17,921 nucleotides of DNA, from NCBI GenBank assembly GCA_035690725.1, contig DASSKF010000194.1, positions 1 to 17,921 on the forward strand, in the 5' to 3' direction. The position numbers and the translations under genes were made by a program. Shown piece after piece: positions 15,151-17,921 of this stretch (position 1 is its first letter; the number at the start of each line of letters is the position of its first letter). The notes beneath the pieces are model-generated. The model was not told the origin of the DNA, did no database searches, and saw nothing but the letters and a program-made list of their open reading frames with translations. The DNA is from DASSKF01 sp035690725. Lineage in GTDB: Bacteria > Actinomycetota > Actinomycetes > Actinomycetales > Dermatophilaceae.

Positions 15151-15222
15151 GTGCTCGTCTCGAACTGCTTTGCTCGGCTCAGGCCGCTCCCGACCGCCTC
15201 GGGAACGGCCTGAGACGAGCAC
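15151..15222 (+). terminator. Compound hairpin after ilvD, probable terminator or intergenic repeat
   Basis: The outer arms GTGCTCGTCTC (15151-15161) and GAGACGAGCAC (15212-15222) match perfectly over 11 bp. An inner pair, 15178-15193 with 15199-15214, forms a 16-bp stem with one mismatch and a 5-nt loop. The inner and outer right arms share three bases, so the two helices compete slightly or stack with a bulge. It begins 13 nt after the ilvD stop and has no T tract. At 72 nt it is nearly the same size as the element after ligA (73 nt), though the sequences differ. Confidence 0.55.
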
Positions 15223-15281
15223 GTCCCGGGGTGCCTGGGGTGAGACGACGGTCCGTATGCCGAGACACCGCACCCCGCCGA

Positions 15282-15311
15282 TTGACACCCCGGCTGCCCC
15301 GGGAGGAATCT
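15282..15311 (+). promoter_or_regulatory. Promoter of the ilvB leader
   Basis: A perfect TTGACA -35 box (15282-15287) is followed after 18 bp by GAATCT (15306-15311), which keeps the key A at position 2 and T at position 6 of the -10 box. The predicted start, about 6-7 nt downstream, coincides with the GTG of the leader peptide at 15318. The spacer holds a small CCCGG/CCGGG inverted repeat (15289-15303). Confidence 0.6.
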
Positions 15312-15317
15312 TTGGGC

Positions 15318-15344
15318 GTGGCCCGAATTCTCGTACTCACCTAG
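15318..15344 (+). CDS. ilvB leader peptide (attenuator peptide)
   Basis: A tiny open frame GTG-GCC-CGA-ATT-CTC-GTA-CTC-ACC-TAG encodes M-A-R-I-L-V-L-T. Four consecutive branched-chain residues, Ile-Leu-Val-Leu, are just what an ilv attenuator needs to sense charged tRNA. The Ile and Val codons used, ATT and GTA, are rare in this GC-rich genome, which would sharpen the response. The GTG sits where the promoter boxes predict transcription to start, so the peptide would be read from a leaderless mRNA. The stop codon overlaps the first hairpin. Leader-peptide attenuation of ilvB is an established theme in actinobacteria; this instance is inferred from the sequence. Confidence 0.7.
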   Translation: MARILVLT

Positions 15345-15371
15345 CGCGCCGACTCCCCGAGTCAGCGCGCT
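15343..15371 (+). promoter_or_regulatory. Attenuator hairpin 1 (leader stop-codon hairpin)
   Basis: AGCGCGCCGACT (15343-15354) and AGTCAGCGCGCT (15360-15371) pair over 12 positions with one mismatch, loop CCCCG. The left arm overlaps the leader stop codon, so a ribosome on the leader would decide whether this hairpin forms. The segment CTCCCCG (15353-15359) can alternatively pair with CGGGGGG (15392-15398) in the terminator's right arm, a possible antiterminator. Confidence 0.55.
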
Positions 15372-15404
15372 GCCCCTCGTGTCCGTCCGGACGGGGGGCT
15401 TTTT
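15372..15404 (+). terminator. Intrinsic terminator of the ilvB attenuator
   Basis: GCCCCTCGT (15372-15380) pairs with ACGGGGGGC (15391-15399), nine pairs including one G-U, with a 10-nt loop, directly followed by five T residues (15400-15404). A T tract is rare in this window, which makes a real Rho-independent terminator likely. It lies 95 nt before ilvB, downstream of the leader peptide, so it must be bypassed to express ilvBN. Confidence 0.75.
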
Positions 15405-15498
15405 CGTACCCGGTTCCGGCTGCACCGCATCGAGACCGGGTCCGGAGGAGGCGGGGCACGGGACGGGACGGATCAGCGACGAAGAACGGTGAACGACT
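15405..15498 (+). other. ilvB untranslated leader after the attenuator
   Basis: This stretch contains a 7-bp stem (ACCCGGT 15408-15414 with ACCGGGT 15435-15441) and a purine-rich segment with GGAGGAGG near 15443. That segment is too far from the ilvB GTG to act as its ribosome binding site unless the RNA folds. No gene is seen in it. Confidence 0.4.
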
Positions 15499-17433
15499 GT
15501 GACACAGCAACACGCGACCCCCTCGCACCGTGAGGCGCGGCGCCCGGTCCCCTCGCCGGCGGAGGTGGCCCGAGCGGCCAAGCGCCCGGCGGCGGCCGGC
15601 ACCTCGACCGGTGACGCCCGCGCCTCCCTGCCCGGGCCCGAGGAGCTCACCGGTGCGCAGAGCCTCGTTCGCTCGCTCGAGGCGGTCGGCGTCGACACCG
15701 TCTTCGGCATCCCCGGCGGGGCGATCCTGCCGGCGTACGACCCGCTGCTCGACTCCGACAAGGTGCGCCACGTCCTCGTCCGCCACGAACAGGGTGCTGG
15801 GCACGCGGCCGAGGGCTACGCCTCCGCGACGGGCAAGGTCGGCGTGTGCATGGCCACCAGCGGCCCCGGCGCCACGAACCTGGTCACCCCCCTCGCCGAC
15901 GCCTACATGGACTCGGTGCCGGTCGTCGCGATCACCGGCCAGGTCGCCTCGAAGGCGATCGGCACGGACGCCTTCCAGGAGGCCGACATCCGCGGCATCA
16001 CGATGCCGGTGACCAAGCACAACTACCTCGTCACCAAGGCGGCCGACATCCCGCGCGTGATCGCCGAGGCCTTCCACGTCGCCTCGACCGGCCGACCGGG
16101 CCCGGTGCTCGTCGACATCAGCAAGGACGCCCTGCAGGCGACGACCCGCTTCAGCTGGCCGCCCAAGGTCGACCTCCCCGGCTACCACCCGGGAACTCGC
16201 CCGCACGCCAAGCAGATCCGCGCCGCTGCACAGCTGATCCGCGAGGCGAGGCGGCCGGTCCTCTACGTCGGCGGCGGGGTCATCCGCGCCCGGGCCAGTG
16301 ATGAGTTGCGCGAGCTCGTCGAGCTCACCCAGATCCCGCTCGTCACCACGCTGATGGCCCGCGGGGCCGTGCCCGACAGCCACCCGCTCCACCTCGGTAT
16401 GCCGGGCATGCACGGAGCGGTGGCCGCCGTCACCTCCCTGCAGAAGGCGGACCTGCTCATCGCGCTGGGGACGCGGTTCGACGACCGGGTCACCGGCCAG
16501 CTGTCCACGTTCGCGCCGCACGCGAAGGTGATCCACGCCGACATCGACCCGGCGGAGATCTCCAAGAACCGGGTGGCCGACGTGCCGATCGTCGGTGACT
16601 GCCGCGCCGTCATCGTCGAGCTGCTCGACGCCCTGCGCGACGGCGGCTCCTCGGACGAACCGGAGCTCTCCGGTGAGGGACGGGAGCACACCACGGGCAA
16701 CTACGCTCCCTGGCGCCGGCAGGTGCAGGAGTGGAAGGCGACCTATCCGGTCGGCTACACCGCGCCGGAGGGCGGGAGCGTCGCACCGCAACACGTGATC
16801 GAGCGCATCGGCGCGCTGTCCGGCCCGGACGCCACCTTCGTCTCCGGGGTGGGGCAGCACCAGATGTGGGCCGCCCAGTTCGTGCAGTACGAGCGCCCGA
16901 ACAGCTGGCTCAACTCCGGTGGCCTCGGCACGATGGGGTATGCCGTGCCGGCGGCCATGGGTGCCAAGGCCGCCGAGCCGGACCGGGTGGTCTGGGCGAT
17001 CGACGGCGACGGCTGCTTCCAGATGACCAACCAGGAGCTGGCCACCTGCGTCATCAACGACATCCCGATCAAGGTGGCGGTGGTCAACAACTCCAGCCTC
17101 GGCATGGTCCGGCAGTGGCAGACGCTGTTCTACAACGAGCGCTACTCCAACACCGACCTGCACACGAGCCACGGCGGCCGGGTGCCCGACTTCGTCAAGC
17201 TCGCCGAGGCCTACGGGTGCGTCGGGCTGCGCTGCGAGCGCCCCGAGGACGTGGACACGACGATCCAGAAGGCGTTGGAGATCAACGACGTCCCGGTCGT
17301 GATCGACTTCGTGGTCCACCGCGACGCCATGGTGTGGCCGATGGTCCCCGCGGGCGTCAGCAACGACCTGATCACCACGGCACGGGCGATGACGCCGGTG
17401 TGGGACCGCTCGGACGAGGAGGCGGGGGAGTGA
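15499..17433 (+). CDS. ilvB: Acetolactate synthase large (catalytic) subunit
   Basis: IlvB is the ThDP-dependent enzyme that condenses pyruvate with pyruvate or 2-ketobutyrate, the first common step to valine, leucine and isoleucine. The 644-residue protein has the catalytic glutamate E97 (VRHEQGAGHAAEGYA). The cofactor motif begins GDG at 503-505 and reaches N530-N531. MVRQWQTLFYNERYS is the conserved herbicide/FAD-region helix. A Pro/Ala-rich N-terminal extension of about 50 residues precedes LTGAQSLVRSLEAVGVD, similar in kind to other actinobacterial IlvB proteins. An in-frame TGA at 15490-15492 makes GTG 15499 the earliest possible start. Its ribosome binding site is poor, so a later start such as GTG 15565 cannot be excluded. 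Expression is expected to be controlled by the upstream attenuator. The stop overlaps the ilvN start. Confidence 0.96.
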   Translation: MTQQHATPSHREARRPVPSPAEVARAAKRPAAAGTSTGDARASLPGPEELTGAQSLVRSLEAVGVDTVFGIPGGAILPAYDPLLDSDKVRHVLVRHEQGAGHAAEGYASATGKVGVCMATSGPGATNLVTPLADAYMDSVPVVAITGQVASKAIGTDAFQEADIRGITMPVTKHNYLVTKAADIPRVIAEAFHVASTGRPGPVLVDISKDALQATTRFSWPPKVDLPGYHPGTRPHAKQIRAAAQLIREARRPVLYVGGGVIRARASDELRELVELTQIPLVTTLMARGAVPDSHPLHLGMPGMHGAVAAVTSLQKADLLIALGTRFDDRVTGQLSTFAPHAKVIHADIDPAEISKNRVADVPIVGDCRAVIVELLDALRDGGSSDEPELSGEGREHTTGNYAPWRRQVQEWKATYPVGYTAPEGGSVAPQHVIERIGALSGPDATFVSGVGQHQMWAAQFVQYERPNSWLNSGGLGTMGYAVPAAMGAKAAEPDRVVWAIDGDGCFQMTNQELATCVINDIPIKVAVVNNSSLGMVRQWQTLFYNERYSNTDLHTSHGGRVPDFVKLAEAYGCVGLRCERPEDVDTTIQKALEINDVPVVIDFVVHRDAMVWPMVPAGVSNDLITTARAMTPVWDRSDEEAGE

Positions 17434-17921
17434 GCAAGCACACGCTGTCCGTGCTGGTGGAGAACAAGCCGGGTGTCCTGGCCCGGATCGCCGGCCTGTT
17501 CTCCAGGCGCGGGTTCAACATCGACTCCCTCGCCGTGGGCGAGACCGAGCACGAGGAGATCTCGCGGATGACGGTCGTCGTCGACGTCGAGGAGCTCCCC
17601 CTGGAGCAGGTGACCAAGCAGCTCAACAAGCTCGTCGAGGTGCTCAAGGTCGTCGAGCTCGAGCCCGAGGCGTCGGTCCAGCGGGAGCTGGTCCTCGTCA
17701 AGGTCCGCGCGGACGCGCACGCGCGCTCGCAGGTGCTGGAGCTCGTGGAGGTCTTCCGCGCCCACGTGGTCGACGTGTCGACCGAGAGCCTGACGATCGA
17801 GGCCACCGGCACGCGGGACAAGCTCGACGCACTGCTCGCGGTGCTCGAGCCGTTCGGGGTCCGCGAGCTGGTGCAGTCCGGCATGGTCGCCGTCGGCCGC
17901 GGCGGGCGCTCCATCACCGAC
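17430..17921 (+). CDS. ilvN: Acetolactate synthase small (regulatory) subunit, 3' end outside window
   Basis: IlvN is the ACT-domain subunit that activates IlvB and confers valine feedback inhibition. 164 codons are visible, without a stop, to the window edge. Family members of this type are only slightly longer, so little is missing. The N-terminal ACT domain shows LSVLVENKPGVLARIAGLF and GFNIDSLAVG, the effector-binding loop region, and a C-terminal domain follows from about residue 80. GTG 17430 overlaps the ilvB stop (GTGA) and has a strong ribosome binding site GAGGAGG (17416-17422, 7-nt spacer). It is translationally coupled to ilvB, and ilvC would be expected next. Confidence 0.95.
   Translation, partial: MSKHTLSVLVENKPGVLARIAGLFSRRGFNIDSLAVGETEHEEISRMTVVVDVEELPLEQVTKQLNKLVEVLKVVELEPEASVQRELVLVKVRADAHARSQVLELVEVFRAHVVDVSTESLTIEATGTRDKLDALLAVLEPFGVRELVQSGMVAVGRGGRSITD

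Larger units (their letters stand above)
2450..16945. repeat. Dispersed octamer CGGCATAC / GTATGCCG, 13 copies
   Basis: CGGCATAC occurs on the plus strand at 2450, 2834, 5029, 8239 and 15139. Its reverse complement GTATGCCG occurs at 5071, 7399, 9593, 11938, 13874, 15255, 16397 and 16938. Eleven copies are in genes on either strand and two in the ilvD-ilvB gap. The base after CGGCATAC is never T. Inside genes it forces rare codons such as ATA and TAT. The coordinates give only the outer limits of the set. Confidence 0.6.

Noticed and set aside
15170..15502. 110-codon open frame in the ilvD-ilvB gap
   Set aside because: It runs through the hairpin, promoter and terminator of the attenuator and has no plausible start signal or protein pattern.
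12276..15761. 1161-codon open frame on the minus strand across the acyltransferase and ilvD
   Set aside because: It is antisense to two clearly recognisable genes, spans their intergenic regions, and its translation is repetitive Arg/Gly/His/Asp-rich text typical of the reverse strand of GC-rich genes.
15337..17319. 660-codon open frame on the minus strand opposite ilvB
   Set aside because: Shadow of ilvB codon bias with no recognisable motif; ilvB on the plus strand is certain.
1..17921. Mobile elements, defence systems, CRISPR arrays, tRNA genes, riboswitch T-boxes
   Set aside because: I looked for transposase, integrase and repeat-spacer patterns, tRNA-like cloverleaf motifs and T-box features and found none; the content is mostly housekeeping and metabolic.

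Overview
The window is a gene-dense, very GC-rich (roughly 73% by eye) stretch of a Gram-positive actinobacterial chromosome. LigA, GatCAB, IlvD, IlvB and IlvN all have an actinobacterial look, and so do the GTG starts and the TANNNT boxes that sit 6-8 nt before start codons. The order ligA, gatCAB, ..., ilvBN is a layout also known from other actinobacteria. I would guess a Micrococcales member, for example an Intrasporangiaceae or Ornithinimicrobiaceae relative, but the sequence alone does not prove the family. I see no rRNA, tRNA, CRISPR array, transposase, phage gene or attachment site.

Layout. 1-2163: 3' part of ligA (NAD+-dependent DNA ligase), followed by a long perfect inverted repeat. 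2319-3237: a DinB/DUF664-like protein and a membrane-anchored glutaredoxin. 3265-6744: gatC, gatA, gatB, the amidotransferase that makes Gln-tRNA(Gln) and/or Asn-tRNA(Asn). 6749-7885 (minus strand): a secreted lipoprotein of the PQQ-dependent glucose/sorbosone dehydrogenase family. It converges tightly on gatB and diverges, across only 30 bp, from a D-2-hydroxyacid dehydrogenase gene (7916-8839). 9000-10423: a BNR/Asp-box beta-propeller protein translationally coupled to a MoaD/ThiS-like ubiquitin-fold protein ending in Gly-Gly. 10548-11093: a SixA-like histidine phosphatase. 11229-13304: an OatA-like membrane O-acyltransferase with an extracytoplasmic SGNH domain. 13401-15137: ilvD. 15499-17921: ilvB and ilvN (ilvN cut by the window edge), the start of the branched-chain amino acid operon.

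The best regulatory feature is the 361-bp ilvD-ilvB gap. It holds a compound hairpin after ilvD and a TTGACA-type promoter. The predicted transcript begins at or near a GTG that opens an eight-residue leader peptide, M-A-R-I-L-V-L-T-stop. Next come a hairpin and an intrinsic terminator with five T residues. This is a textbook-like transcription attenuator sensing Ile/Leu/Val, with the unusual twist that the leader peptide itself appears leaderless.

A second global signal is the octamer CGGCATAC (reverse complement GTATGCCG). It occurs 13 times in both orientations, inside and between genes, far above my rough chance estimate of about 0.6. It accounts for most of the rare ATA and TAT codons I noticed. 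Other local signals are a palindrome flanking the -10 box of the acyltransferase gene and a shared TGACGG-N2-ACCGTC palindrome upstream of ilvD and the beta-propeller gene.
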